Source of the DNA: Lysobacter capsici
GTDB lineage: Bacteria > Pseudomonadota > Gammaproteobacteria > Xanthomonadales > Xanthomonadaceae
Direction of reading: 5' to 3'
NCBI RefSeq assembly: GCF_018732085.1
Contig: NZ_CP076103.1
Coordinates: 4,774,001 to 4,838,000 of the forward strand
DNA length: 64,000 bases
The position numbers and the translations under genes were made by a program. Positions 9,294 to 19,297 of this stretch are shown piece after piece. Each line of letters opens with the position of its first letter. Position 1 is the first letter of the stretch. Under the pieces are notes generated by a model. It was given only the letters and a program-made list of their open reading frames with translations, made no database searches and was not told where the DNA came from.

Positions 9294-9398
9294 CGAGGTT
9301 TTTTGTGGGAGGGGTTTCAACCCCGACGCTTTTCTTTCAGATCACCGCGCCGGAGCGAACAGCGTCGGGGCTCAAGCCCCTCCCACAAAAAACTTCGG
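9294..9398. repeat. Family A inverted repeat, copy 4 (mirror partner of 9110-9214)
   Basis: Read on the minus strand this is almost base-for-base the 9110-9214 element, including the non-conserved middle ATCACCGCGCCGGAGCGAAC. The segment between the copies (9215-9293) shares ACCGCTCA-containing flanks with the sequence before 9110, which suggests duplication with inversion, not two independent insertions. Confidence 0.88.
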
Positions 9399-9446
9399 AG
9401 CCGCGTCGCGGGCGACGGCAAAAGCAAAGGCAACGCCAGCGAACGC

Positions 9447-10460
9447 TCAGCCTTGCAGCGGCAAATAGATGTCGGTGCGCAGCAGCGCCTCCGGCACTTC
9501 ATCGGGATCGTCGAGGTATTCGTGGTGCAGCGGCGCATCGCGCAGGGTTTCGCCGCTGCCGGGCAACCAGTGCGCCAGCAGCGCGTCGGTCAACGCCTCC
9601 AGTCCGTCGAAGGCGCCGACATGGCGGATGCGCGCGTAGCGGCCGCCGCCCAATCGCGTCGTGCCCAGGCCGCTGTCCGGTTCGATTCGGAACGGCCGGC
9701 CCAGCGCGAGCATGCAGTCGAACACGCAGGCCTGCGGCGGCACGTCGCGGCGATCGTCGACCGGCACGCCGTACAGCCCGTTCAAGGCATCCAGCAAACC
9801 GTGTTCGGCGGCCCAGCCGAACAGACGACCGTAGCCCTGGTTCTGCTCGGGATACGCACCGGTCACGCGCAGCGTCACCACCTGGAACGGATCGACGCTG
9901 ACCACTTCGACCCGCAACGGCGGCGACGGCTCGATACCCGAATCCGGTGGCAGCGACAGGCGATCTATCTCGCGCCACAAACGCTCGGGTTCGGCGCGCA
10001 GCTCGCTCGGCGTGCCGCCCACGCCCTGGCGAAACGCACGGGTGAAGGCCTGCGGGGTCTGATAGCCGACCGCCAATGCGGCGTCGGTGACGCTGCGATC
10101 GGCGCTGGCGAGCAGGCGCAGGCCTTGCAGCAGACGCAGCCGGGCCACGGTCTGGCCGGTGGTCTCGCCGGTCATCGCGCGGTACACGCGATGGAAATGG
10201 AACGGCGAGAACGACGCCGCTTCGGCCAGGCGCGCGAGTTCGGGCGGGTCTTCGCCGCGCGCGATGGATTGTTCAATCAGCGCCACCGCGCGTTCGATGC
10301 GGCGCTGATGCGCGTCGCGGGTGCCGGCCTTGAGCGCGGGGCCGGCGCGATCGGGCGCGAGTTCGTGGGCGCCATCATCGGCGGCAGGCGCGGCGCTTTC
10401 GCCGGCGGCGGCAACGGCCGCCGCCGCGGCTCGAACAGGATGATCCTTGACGGGAGGCAT
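9447..10460 (-). CDS. AraC-family regulator with GyrI-like effector domain
   Basis: A 337-residue predicted transcription factor. An Ala/Asp-rich N-terminal stretch (1-45) precedes an AraC DNA-binding domain (about 50-155) with two helix-turn-helix motifs, LARLAEAASFSPFHFHRVYR and VTDAALAVGYQTPQAFTRAF. The C-terminal half (about 180-335) looks like a GyrI/SbmC-type ligand-binding domain, the architecture of Rob- or BmrR-like multidrug or stress sensors. ATG start with AAGGA ten bases upstream. It is on the same strand as the cobalamin operon and 117 bases beyond cobS, but nothing in its sequence links it to B12. Its targets are unknown. Confidence 0.87.
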   Translation of the reverse strand: MPPVKDHPVRAAAAAVAAAGESAAPAADDGAHELAPDRAGPALKAGTRDAHQRRIERAVALIEQSIARGEDPPELARLAEAASFSPFHFHRVYRAMTGETTGQTVARLRLLQGLRLLASADRSVTDAALAVGYQTPQAFTRAFRQGVGGTPSELRAEPERLWREIDRLSLPPDSGIEPSPPLRVEVVSVDPFQVVTLRVTGAYPEQNQGYGRLFGWAAEHGLLDALNGLYGVPVDDRRDVPPQACVFDCMLALGRPFRIEPDSGLGTTRLGGGRYARIRHVGAFDGLEALTDALLAHWLPGSGETLRDAPLHHEYLDDPDEVPEALLRTDIYLPLQG

Positions 10461-10577
10461 GCGCTCGTTCCTTGCGGGTGAGTGATGGGTCGAGGCTCAG
10501 ATTCGCAGACCGCCGACGCGGCGGCGGTTCCTATCTTGCGCTTTCGCGATCCGCCCTCGCCCGTCCGATCCGGGGCC

Positions 10578-11318
10578 TCAGTACGACAAGGCCAGCGCGA
10601 CCAGCACCGCCGCCTCGATCAGTTCGGTCAACGCGCCGCAGGCATCGCCGGTCATGCCCTGCAGACGACGCAAGCAGGCGCGGCGCCAGACCGCGAACAC
10701 CACCGCCGCGACCGCGACCGCCAGCACGCCGCGCCAACCAGCCAAGGCGCAGCCGCCGACTGCGATCGCGACCGCGACCCAGCACGCCGCGCGCGGCGCA
10801 TCCGCCAGCGCCTGGCCGAGACCGCCGCTGCGCACGTACGGCAGCATCAGGAACGCCAGAGTCAAACCGGTGCGCGCCAGCAACGGCGCGAGCAGCAGCG
10901 CGGCCCAGGCCGGCGCGGGCAGGCTCGCCAACGCCGCGAATTTCAGCAGCAGCGCCAACACCACCGCGACCACGCCGAGCGGCCCGCTGCGCGGATCTTT
11001 CATGATCTCGAGCGTGCGTTCGCGGCTTGCGGCCGGATCGGCGCGCATGCCGCCGACCCAGGCATCGGCGCTGTCGGCCAGCCCGTCCAGGTGCAGGGCG
11101 CCGGTCAGCGCGACCCACGCCGTCAGCAGCAGCGCCGCCGACATCAACGGCGGTCGCGTCTGCAACGACCACGCCAACGCGCACAGCACGCCGCCGATCA
11201 GCAATCCGACCGCGGGATACCAGACCAGCGAACGCGACTGCGCGCGCGGCTGTTCGAACACCCGCGCCGGCACCGGAATCCGGGTCAGAAAACCGATCGC
11301 GGCGAGCAACGCCTGCAT
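10578..11318 (-). CDS. cobS: Adenosylcobinamide-GDP ribazoletransferase
   Basis: A 246-residue inner-membrane enzyme that joins adenosylcobinamide-GDP to alpha-ribazole (or its phosphate), the closing step of cobalamin assembly. It starts MQALLAAIGFLTRIPVP, typical of the family, and carries HLDGLADSADAWVGG (near 75-90), the acidic Mg2+-binding motif. Several hydrophobic segments give a polytopic profile. Its ATG overlaps the stop of cobC by one base (TGATG), so the two are translationally coupled. It is the last gene of the operon. Length is normal. Confidence 0.94.
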   Translation of the reverse strand: MQALLAAIGFLTRIPVPARVFEQPRAQSRSLVWYPAVGLLIGGVLCALAWSLQTRPPLMSAALLLTAWVALTGALHLDGLADSADAWVGGMRADPAASRERTLEIMKDPRSGPLGVVAVVLALLLKFAALASLPAPAWAALLLAPLLARTGLTLAFLMLPYVRSGGLGQALADAPRAACWVAVAIAVGGCALAGWRGVLAVAVAAVVFAVWRRACLRRLQGMTGDACGALTELIEAAVLVALALSY

Positions 11319-11959
11319 CAGCCGTCGACCGGATCGGCCCGTGCCGGATCGTGGCGGACGTCACCGGCCCGCGCCGGATCGACCGCGTCGCGCGCCGGTT
11401 TCGGCGGCCACGGCAAGGCATGCAGCGAGGCATGCGCGACATCGATGTTGAGCAGGTCGGTGTAGCGCCGGCCCGCGGCGAGACAACGCAGCAGGCGGAT
11501 CACGCCGCCGTGGGTCACCACCAGCACGCGCCGCCCCGGGTAATCGCGCAGCAAGTCGCCGACCGCGCCGGTCAGGCGAGTGGCGAAATCGACGAAGCGC
11601 TCCGCGCCCGGCGGCGGATGCGCGACCGGATCGGCCCAGAACCGCGCCAGCGCTTCGCCTTCGTTGGCGGCGATGGCGTCGACCGTGCGTCCTTGCCAAT
11701 CGCCGAAATGGTATTCGCGCAGCGCCGGTTCCAGCGCGAGCGGCAGGCCGCGCGACTGCGCGAGTTCCTGCGCGAACGCCGCGCAACGCTGCAGCGGCGA
11801 GCTGACGATCGCATCCCACTCGCGCCCGAGCACGGCGTCGCGCATCTGCCGCCAGCCCAGTTCGAGCAAGGTGTCGTCGAGCTGGCCGCGGTAGCTGCGA
11901 TGGCCGGTGTCGCCGTGCCGCAGCAGATCGATCTGGGTGGTGGTGGTGGACGAACTCAT
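11318..11959 (-). CDS. cobC: Alpha-ribazole phosphatase-like histidine phosphatase
   Basis: A 213-residue member of the phosphoglycerate-mutase-like superfamily. The catalytic LLRHGDTG has His15, and VVTHGGVIRLL supplies the second His. Within a cobalamin operon, between cobT and cobS, the expected reaction is removal of phosphate from alpha-ribazole-5'-phosphate or adenosylcobalamin-5'-phosphate. The last 25 residues (Arg/Asp/Ala-rich) are an unconserved tail. The start is 60 bases after the cobT stop and the end is coupled to cobS. Confidence 0.87.
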   Translation of the reverse strand: MSSSTTTTQIDLLRHGDTGHRSYRGQLDDTLLELGWRQMRDAVLGREWDAIVSSPLQRCAAFAQELAQSRGLPLALEPALREYHFGDWQGRTVDAIAANEGEALARFWADPVAHPPPGAERFVDFATRLTGAVGDLLRDYPGRRVLVVTHGGVIRLLRCLAAGRRYTDLLNIDVAHASLHALPWPPKPARDAVDPARAGDVRHDPARADPVDG

Positions 11960-12019
11960 CGCAGCTCCTTTCCTTGTGCGCGATCGATGGCGATGCGAGG
12001 TGTCATCGCGGGAGCCACA

Positions 12020-13114
12020 TCATGCCTGTTGCGCGGCGGATTCGGACACGCCGGCCTGGGCGAAGGTCGCCATGCCGTTGTGCAGCGCGCAGGCCAGGCG
12101 CAGCAGCGGCACCGCCATCGCCGCGCCGCTGGCCTCGCCCAGGCGCATGCCCAGATCGAGCAACGGCCGCGCCCGCAGGGCCTCCAGCACCGCCGCATGG
12201 CCGCGTTCGTGCGAGCGATGCGCGTACAGCAGCCATTCGCCGCAGCCCGGATTGAGCCGCTGCGCGGCCAACGCCGCGACGCTGGCGATGAAACCATCGA
12301 CCAAGATCGGCAAACCGGCCTGGGCCGCGGCCACGTACGCGCCGGTCAACGCCGCGATCTCGAAACCGCCGAGCCGGCACAGCCGTTCCCAATCGCTGTC
12401 GGCCTGCGCATGCAATGCCAACGCGCGTTCGATCACCGCGATCTTGTGGGCGATGCCGCCCGCGTCCAGGCCGGTGCCGGCCCCGGTGAGATCCGACGGC
12501 GAACGCCGCAACAAGGCACTGGCCAGCGCCGCCGCCGAGGTGGTGTTGGCGATGCCCATCTCGCCGCCGATGAACAACTGCGCGCCGGCATCGAGCGCGG
12601 CGCGCACGCTGGCCGCGCCGGCGCCGAGCGCGGCGTGCAACTGCGCCTGGCTCATCGCCGGGCCTTCGCAGAAATTGCGCGTACTCGCCGCGATCACCGC
12701 CCGATGCACGCCGGCCACCGCGCCGGGGTCGTTGACCGTGCCGAGGTTGACGACGTCCAGGCTCGCATCGAGCGCGCGCGCGAGCACCGCGATCGCCGCG
12801 CCGCCGCCGGCGAAGTTGCGCAGCATCTCGCCGGTCACCGCCTGCGGAAACGCCGACACGCCTTCGGCCGCGACGCCGTGGTCGGCGGCGAACACGCTGA
12901 TCCAGACCCGTTCCATCGTCGGCGTGGGCGTGTGCTGCAGACCGGCCAAGGTCACCGCGAGGTCTTCCAGCACGCCGAGCGATCCCGGCGGCTTGGTCAG
13001 CTGCGCCTGACGCGCGCGCGCCTGCGCTTGCAACTGCGCATCGGGCCGCTTGCACGGGCGCAGCCACCACGCGTCCGCAGTGGAGGCCGGATCGGTCGAT
13101 ACTGTGTCGTTCAC
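12020..13114 (-). CDS. cobT: Nicotinate-nucleotide--dimethylbenzimidazole phosphoribosyltransferase
   Basis: A 364-residue enzyme that makes alpha-ribazole phosphate from the lower-ligand base and nicotinate mononucleotide. Family features are TKPPGSLGVLEDLAV, the ADHGVAAEGVSAFPQAVT block, GEMGIANTTSAAA, and the C-terminal GMRLGEASGAA with the catalytic glutamate. I chose a GTG start at 13114: GGGAG lies about seven bases upstream, and the longer in-frame extension has no family resemblance and would run towards cobU. It is followed by cobC after 60 bases. Dimethylbenzimidazole supply (bluB) is not seen in this window. Confidence 0.92.
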   Translation of the reverse strand: MNDTVSTDPASTADAWWLRPCKRPDAQLQAQARARQAQLTKPPGSLGVLEDLAVTLAGLQHTPTPTMERVWISVFAADHGVAAEGVSAFPQAVTGEMLRNFAGGGAAIAVLARALDASLDVVNLGTVNDPGAVAGVHRAVIAASTRNFCEGPAMSQAQLHAALGAGAASVRAALDAGAQLFIGGEMGIANTTSAAALASALLRRSPSDLTGAGTGLDAGGIAHKIAVIERALALHAQADSDWERLCRLGGFEIAALTGAYVAAAQAGLPILVDGFIASVAALAAQRLNPGCGEWLLYAHRSHERGHAAVLEALRARPLLDLGMRLGEASGAAMAVPLLRLACALHNGMATFAQAGVSESAAQQA

Positions 13115-13149
13115 TGCTTGGCTCCCGTGCGATTCGTTGCGTCCCGCGC

Positions 13150-13655
13150 TCACAGCGCAGGACCTTTCAATACCAGCGGCAAGCCCGCGGCGACGAACAC
13201 CACCTGCTCGCACATCGCGCCCAGCGCCTGATGCAGGCGCCCGGCTTCGTCGACATAGCGCCGGGTCAATTCGCCCATCGGCACCACGCCGAGGCCGACT
13301 TCGTTGCTGACGAGCAGCACCGTCCCGTCCAATCCGGGCAAGGTCGCGAGCAAGGCGTCGCGTTCGCGCTCGAATGCATCGCCATCCCGATCGCCCAGCA
13401 GATTACTCAGCCACAGGGTCAAGCAATCCACCAACACGCAGCGTCCTGGCGCAGCATGCGCGCGCAAGGTCGCAGCCAACGCGACCGGCTCCTCGATGCA
13501 GCCCCAGTGAGCCGGCCGCCGCGCGCGATGATGGGCGATGCGCTCGCCCATCTCGGCATCGCGCGCCTGCGCGGTGGCGATGTAGACCACGTCCGCGAAC
13601 GGCGCGGCCAGGCGTTCGGCCAAGGCGCTCTTGCCCGAGCGCGCGCCGCCGAGAA

Positions 13656-13668
<13 letters not shown>
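13150..13668 (-). CDS. cobU: Adenosylcobinamide kinase / guanylyltransferase
   Basis: A 172-residue bifunctional enzyme that phosphorylates adenosylcobinamide and adds GMP. The P-loop GGARSGKS occupies residues 7-14. The guanylate-accepting histidine lies in RIAHHRARRP (46-47). VDCLTLWLSNLL and VSNEVGLGVVP are further signatures. The ATG at 13668 has GGAGG six bases upstream; the in-frame extension further upstream overlaps cobQ and is not coding. It overlaps the end of cobQ by 13 bases. Length is normal. Confidence 0.94.
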
Positions 13669-15139
<1,471 letters not shown>

Positions 15140-15143
<4 letters not shown>

Positions 15144-16138
15144 GACTGCGTCCTCTCGTGCATGACCTCGGCCAGGGCCGCGTCGAGTCGCTGCCATTGA
15201 TCTTCTCCGCCCGGCAGGCCGAAACGCAGGCTGCGCGGCTCATCGAAGTAACGAGTGAACACGCCGCGGCGGGCCAGCGCTTCGTGCAGCGCCAGCGCCT
15301 TGTCGTCGCGATGCCATTGGAAGAACGCGCAACCGCCGCTCGGAGTCAGGCGATGCGCGGTCAGCAATGACGCCAGCCGTTCGCCGTTCGTCAGCAATTG
15401 CGCGCGCATCGCGGCGTGCCAGTCGCGATCGGCCAGCGCGTGCCGCAGCGCATGCCGGGTCGGGCCGGTCACGGTCCATGGGCCAAGCCGTTCGCGCAGC
15501 GCCTGCAGCAACACCTCGTTCGCGCAGACGAAACCGGCGCGCGCACCGGCCAGGCCGAAGAACTTGCCGACCGACCGCAACACGATCAACCCGTCGCGCG
15601 CGCTGTCGCCGCACAGGCTGCGTTCGGGTGTGGCGTCCATGAAGGCTTCGTCGATCAGCAGCCAGCCGCCGCGCGCGGCCAGCCGCGCGTGCAGGTCGAG
15701 CAAGGCCGCGCGTTCGAAGCGTTCGCCGCCCGGGTTGTTGGGATGGATCAGCACGATCACGTCGAAATCGTCGGCCTGCGCGAACAACTCCGCGGCGCCG
15801 CGCAGCTCGACGCGATGGCCGCAGCGCCGCCACGCCTGCGCATGTTCGGCATACCCCGGCGCGAGCACGCCGACCCTCGAAGCCGCGCGGAGTTCCGGCA
15901 GCGCCTGGATCGCCGCCTGCGAACCGGCGACCGGCCACAACGATGCGGCGCCGTAGTAGACGCGGGCGATCTCGATCAATCCGTCGTCGTCTTCCGGCAG
16001 GCGATGCCAGGCACGCGCGGGAATCTCCGGCGCCGGCCAGGCCACCGGGTTGATGCCGGTGGACAGGTCGAGCCAATCCTGCACGGCGATGCCGTACTGC
16101 CGTGCCGCGCGCAACAGGCGGCCGCCGTGTTCAAGCAT
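15140..16138 (-). CDS. cobD: L-threonine-O-3-phosphate decarboxylase
   Basis: A 332-residue PLP enzyme of the class I/II aminotransferase fold. It supplies (R)-1-amino-2-propanol phosphate, the linker between corrin ring and nucleotide loop. Visible motifs are LDLSTGINPVAWP near the N-terminus, HPNNPGG (substrate loop), LLIDEAFMD (PLP-binding Asp) and RSVGKFFGLAGARAGF with the Schiff-base lysine. Naming follows Salmonella; Pseudomonas literature calls it cobC. A family A repeat (16165-16268) separates it from cbiB. It is coupled to cobQ by a 4-bp overlap. Confidence 0.92.
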
Positions 16139-16164
16139 TGCGATAGGTTCCCTGCGAATGTCGC

Positions 16165-16268
16165 GAAGTCTTTTGTGGGAGGGGGTTCAACCCCGACGCT
16201 GTTCGCTGCGCCGCGGCGATCCGACCGAAAAGCGTCGGGCCTGAAAGACCCTCCCACAAAAGACCTCC
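16165..16268. repeat. Family A inverted repeat inside the cobalamin operon
   Basis: Arms GAAGTCTTTTGTGGGAGGGG (16165-16184) and CCCTCCCACAAAAGACCTCC (to 16268) enclose a partly diverged centre. It fills most of the 191-base gap between cbiB and cobD, the only sizeable gap inside the operon. Such hairpins in a transcript may slow 3' decay or partly attenuate transcription. Confidence 0.85.
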
Positions 16269-16329
16269 GGCTTCAGCCAGAAAAAATGCACTGAGTCCGA
16301 TCGCCCCGCTCATCCCGTCGGCCTGCGTT

Positions 16330-17268
16330 TCATACATGCGCATACACCCACCCCGCCCAGGCCACCGCAAGAAACGCCAACACCCAGATCGCCACACCGC
16401 GCTTCACCAGACTCAACGCACGCCAAATCGAATCCGCGCTCGGCGCATCGCCCTCGCCGAGCAGCGGCCGCGGTTCCCATACGCCGTGATACGGCGCCGC
16501 GCCGCCCAGCCGGACCCGCAGTGCGCCCGCGCCGGCGGCCATCACCGGTCCTGCGTTCGGGCTGTCCCAGTGCCGCGCCTGGGTGCGCCAGCAACGCCAC
16601 GCGGTCGCGGTGTCGCCGAGCGCGGCATAGGTCAGCGCAGTCAAACGCGCGGGAATCAGGTTGAGCGCATCGTCGATCCGCGCCGCGGCCCAGCCGAAAC
16701 GTTCATAACGTGGCGTGCGATAGCCCCACATCGCGTCCAGGGTGTTGGCGAGCCGATACGCGACCGCACCGGCCGGTCCTAGCACGGCGAACCAGAACAA
16801 CGCGGCGAACACTGCGTCGCTGCCGTTTTCGAGCACCGATTCGGTCGCCGCCGCGGCGACGCGTTCGCCGTCGAGCGCATCGACATCGCGGCTGACGATG
16901 CGTCCAACCGCCGCGCGCGCGCCGGCCAGATCGCCGGCCTGCAACGCCGTCGCCACCGGCGCGGCGTGTTCGTCCAGGCTGCGCAGGCCGATCGCCAGAT
17001 ACAAAACGAATGCAGCGTATGCCGCGCCCAGCCAGAACGAATACTCGAACAGGCTGCGTTGCAGCCACCACGCGGCCGCGCTCAACGGCACCACCGCGAG
17101 CAACCACGCCATCACTCCGCGACTGCGGCTGTCGGCGTGCAAGGCGCTTTCGAGCGCACGCGCGAAACGGCCGAAACCGACCAGCGGATGCAGCCGCCGC
17201 GGCTCGCCGAGCCAAGCGTCCAACACCACGCCGCACAGCATCGTGGCCGACAGCGACGCGGTGTTCAT
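16330..17268 (-). CDS. cbiB: Adenosylcobinamide-phosphate synthase
   Basis: A 312-residue polytopic inner-membrane enzyme that couples adenosylcobyric acid to aminopropanol (phosphate). Family strings are LDAWLGEPRRLHPLVGFGR, ESVLENGSDAVFAALFW, YRLANTLDAMWGYRTPRYERFGWAAARIDD and the C-terminal SPNAGPVMAAGAGALRVRLG (given here in pieces under 20 residues where contiguous: NTLDAMWGYRTPRYERFG). There are four to five hydrophobic segments. Its ATG overlaps the cobB stop by 4 bases (ATGA). In Pseudomonas naming this is cobD. Confidence 0.93.
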   Translation of the reverse strand: MNTASLSATMLCGVVLDAWLGEPRRLHPLVGFGRFARALESALHADSRSRGVMAWLLAVVPLSAAAWWLQRSLFEYSFWLGAAYAAFVLYLAIGLRSLDEHAAPVATALQAGDLAGARAAVGRIVSRDVDALDGERVAAAATESVLENGSDAVFAALFWFAVLGPAGAVAYRLANTLDAMWGYRTPRYERFGWAAARIDDALNLIPARLTALTYAALGDTATAWRCWRTQARHWDSPNAGPVMAAGAGALRVRLGGAAPYHGVWEPRPLLGEGDAPSADSIWRALSLVKRGVAIWVLAFLAVAWAGWVYAHV

Positions 17269-18656
17269 GGCAGGAGCAAGCGCGCGGCGGCCTGCGGGTT
17301 CGACGGAAAGTAGAAGTGGACGAAGCTGGCGCTCAGGCGCCGGTCGCGATACAGCGCTTCGCGGCTGGGCCCGCCGTTGGGATTGCTCGATTGCGCGATC
17401 GCCGTGGCCTGAATCTGCGCCTGGGCATAGTGGAAGGTATGCCCGCGCAGGATGCCCTCGGGCAATTCCACCGATTGCAGGCCCAGCGCGGCCATGCGCG
17501 GCTGGATCTGCGCATGTCCGCGCAACAGGCCGGCCATCGCGCCGGAGTTGCCGTCACGGTCGCTCAGCGTATCGAGCGCGTACAACAGGCCGCCGCACTC
17601 GGCGAGGATCGGCTTGCCGGCATCGCGATGCACATGCAGCGCCTCGCGCAAGGCCGCATTGGCCGACAACGCCGGCAGATGCAGTTCGGGATAGCCGCCG
17701 GGCAACCAGACCGCGTCGCAGTCGGGCAGGCTGTCGCCGGCCAGCGGCGAGAACGCGATGCACTCGGCGCCCGCCTCGATCAGCAGTTGCAGATTGGCGG
17801 GGTAGACGAAACAGAACGCGGCATCGCGGGCGATCGCGATGCGCCGGCCCTGCAGCAGCGGCGGCACGTGGACCGGCTCACTCGCCGTGAATTCCACCGG
17901 CGGCGGCAATTCGGCATCGGCATGCGCGGCCCAGGCATCGGCGAGCGCATCCAGGCGCGCATCGATATCGCCCAACTCGCCCGCAGCGACCAGCCCCAGA
18001 TGGCGCTCGGGCAAGGCCAGCGCCGGATCGCGCGGCAACGCGCCGAGCCAACGCAGATCGGCCGGCAGACTCTCGCGCAGCAACTGCGCGTGATACGCGC
18101 TGCCGATGCGATTGGCGGCGACGCCGTAGACCGTCAAGCCTTCGCGATAACGCGCCAGGCCGGTGGCGAGCGCGCCGAAGGTCTGCGCCATCGCCGACCC
18201 GTCGATCACCGCGAGCACCGGCACGCCCAGCGCCTGGGCCAGATCGGCGCTCGAGGGATTGCCATCGAACAAGCCCATCACCCCTTCGATCAGGATCAGA
18301 TCGGCCTCGCGCGCCGCCGTATGCAGGCGCGCGCGCACGTCGGCTTCGCCGCACATCCACAGATCGAGCTGCTGCACGACGTGACCGCTGGCGCGTTCGA
18401 GCACCATCGGATCGAGAAAGTCCGGCCCGGTCTTGAACACCCGCACGCGCCGCCCCTGCCGCGCATGCCAGCGCGCGACCGCCGCGGTGACGCTGGTCTT
18501 GCCTTGGCCGGAGGCGGGAGCGGACACGAGCAGGGCCGGGCAGCTGGCGCTGCCCTCGGGAATCGGGAATGGGGAATGGGGAATCGCAGGAGCAACAAGC
18601 TCCGACGTATCCGCTTTTACGATTCCCGATTCCCCATTCCCGATTCCCGCCCCCAT
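17265..18656 (-). CDS. cobB: Cobyrinic acid a,c-diamide synthase with repeat-derived N-terminus
   Basis: A 463-residue amidotransferase from ATG at 18656. The family-typical sequence begins only near residue 38 with CPALLVSAPASGQGKTS (P-loop); FKTGPDFLDP and IEGVMGLFDG follow. The C-terminal glutaminase has Cys in LAECGGLLYALD. The first ~35 codons lie in copies of the short GGGAATCGGGAAT-type repeat (18555-18655) and read as low-complexity Gly/Asn/Pro/Ile. Start choice: the cobO stop overlaps the ATG (GTGATGG) and AGGGGATTG lies upstream, so the coupled start includes the repeat. A GTG at 18659 is in frame too. No good later start exists before the P-loop. Confidence 0.9.
   Translation of the reverse strand: MGAGIGNGESGIVKADTSELVAPAIPHSPFPIPEGSASCPALLVSAPASGQGKTSVTAAVARWHARQGRRVRVFKTGPDFLDPMVLERASGHVVQQLDLWMCGEADVRARLHTAAREADLILIEGVMGLFDGNPSSADLAQALGVPVLAVIDGSAMAQTFGALATGLARYREGLTVYGVAANRIGSAYHAQLLRESLPADLRWLGALPRDPALALPERHLGLVAAGELGDIDARLDALADAWAAHADAELPPPVEFTASEPVHVPPLLQGRRIAIARDAAFCFVYPANLQLLIEAGAECIAFSPLAGDSLPDCDAVWLPGGYPELHLPALSANAALREALHVHRDAGKPILAECGGLLYALDTLSDRDGNSGAMAGLLRGHAQIQPRMAALGLQSVELPEGILRGHTFHYAQAQIQATAIAQSSNPNGGPSREALYRDRRLSASFVHFYFPSNPQAAARLLLP
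18555..18655. repeat. Short heptamer repeats (family C) inside the start of cobB
   Basis: CGGGAATCGGGAATGGGGAA and, in the opposite sense, GATTCCCGATTCCCCATTCC frame a 100-base segment that forms the first codons of cobB. The same GATTCCC/GACTCCC units form the tandem array at 24343-24412 and appear near 23903-23938. Confidence 0.85.
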
Positions 18657-19297
18657 CACAACTCAATCCCCTTCTGCGCCTTGATCCCCGCCTTGAACGC
18701 ATGCTTGACCACGCGCATGTCGGTCACGGTATCGGCCGCTTCGATCAGCGCATCGGGCGCGCCGCGTCCGGTGATGACCACGTGCTGTTGCGGCGGCCGC
18801 GCCGCGACCGCGGCGAGCACGTCGTCCAGCGCGATGTAGCGATGCGCCAGGGCGATGTTCAACTCGTCGAGCAGGACGAAGTCGTAGCCCGGATCGGCCA
18901 GCATGCGCGCGGCGATCGCCCAGGCCGCCTGCGCGGCGCGGATGTCGCGCTCCTTGTCCTGGGTTTCCCAGGTGAAGCCCTCGCCCATCACGTGATAGTC
19001 CAGTTCCTCGAAACGGCGGAAGAACGCTTCCTCGCCGGTCGAGAAACTGCCCTTGATGAACTGCACCACGCCGCACTGAAAGCCGTGGCCCAACGAGCGC
19101 GCGAGCATGCCGAAGCCGGACGAACTCTTGCCCTTGCCGTTGCCGGTGTTGACCACCAGCACGCCGCGCTCGATGGTCGCGCGCGCGATCTTGCGATCGA
19201 TCAGTTCCTTCTTGCGCTGCATGCGTTCGCGATGGCGTTCGTCGCTGGTCGCGGCATAGCCTGCGCGATCTTTCGTGTCTTCGCTGCCGACGCTCAT
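18656..19297 (-). CDS. cobO: Cob(I)yrinic acid a,c-diamide adenosyltransferase (CobA/CobO type)
   Basis: A 213-residue ATP:corrinoid adenosyltransferase that attaches the 5'-deoxyadenosyl ligand. The N-terminal 25 residues include the charged RHRERMQRKKELID helix; the P-loop TGNGKGKSS is at 51-59. VVQFIKGSFSTGEEAFF, LLDELNIALAHRYI and VVITGRGAPDALIEAAD are family hallmarks. The start at 19297 makes a 4-bp ATGA overlap with the upstream btuM-like gene, which rules out longer readings. Its stop overlaps the cobB start. It can serve both the salvage and the late de novo route. Confidence 0.95.
   Translation of the reverse strand: MSVGSEDTKDRAGYAATSDERHRERMQRKKELIDRKIARATIERGVLVVNTGNGKGKSSSGFGMLARSLGHGFQCGVVQFIKGSFSTGEEAFFRRFEELDYHVMGEGFTWETQDKERDIRAAQAAWAIAARMLADPGYDFVLLDELNIALAHRYIALDDVLAAVAARPPQQHVVITGRGAPDALIEAADTVTDMRVVKHAFKAGIKAQKGIEL

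Noticed and set aside
13114..13213. Longer cobT reading frame starting at 13213
   Set aside because: The extra 33 residues have no family match and overlap cobU; GTG at 13114 has a proper ribosome binding site.
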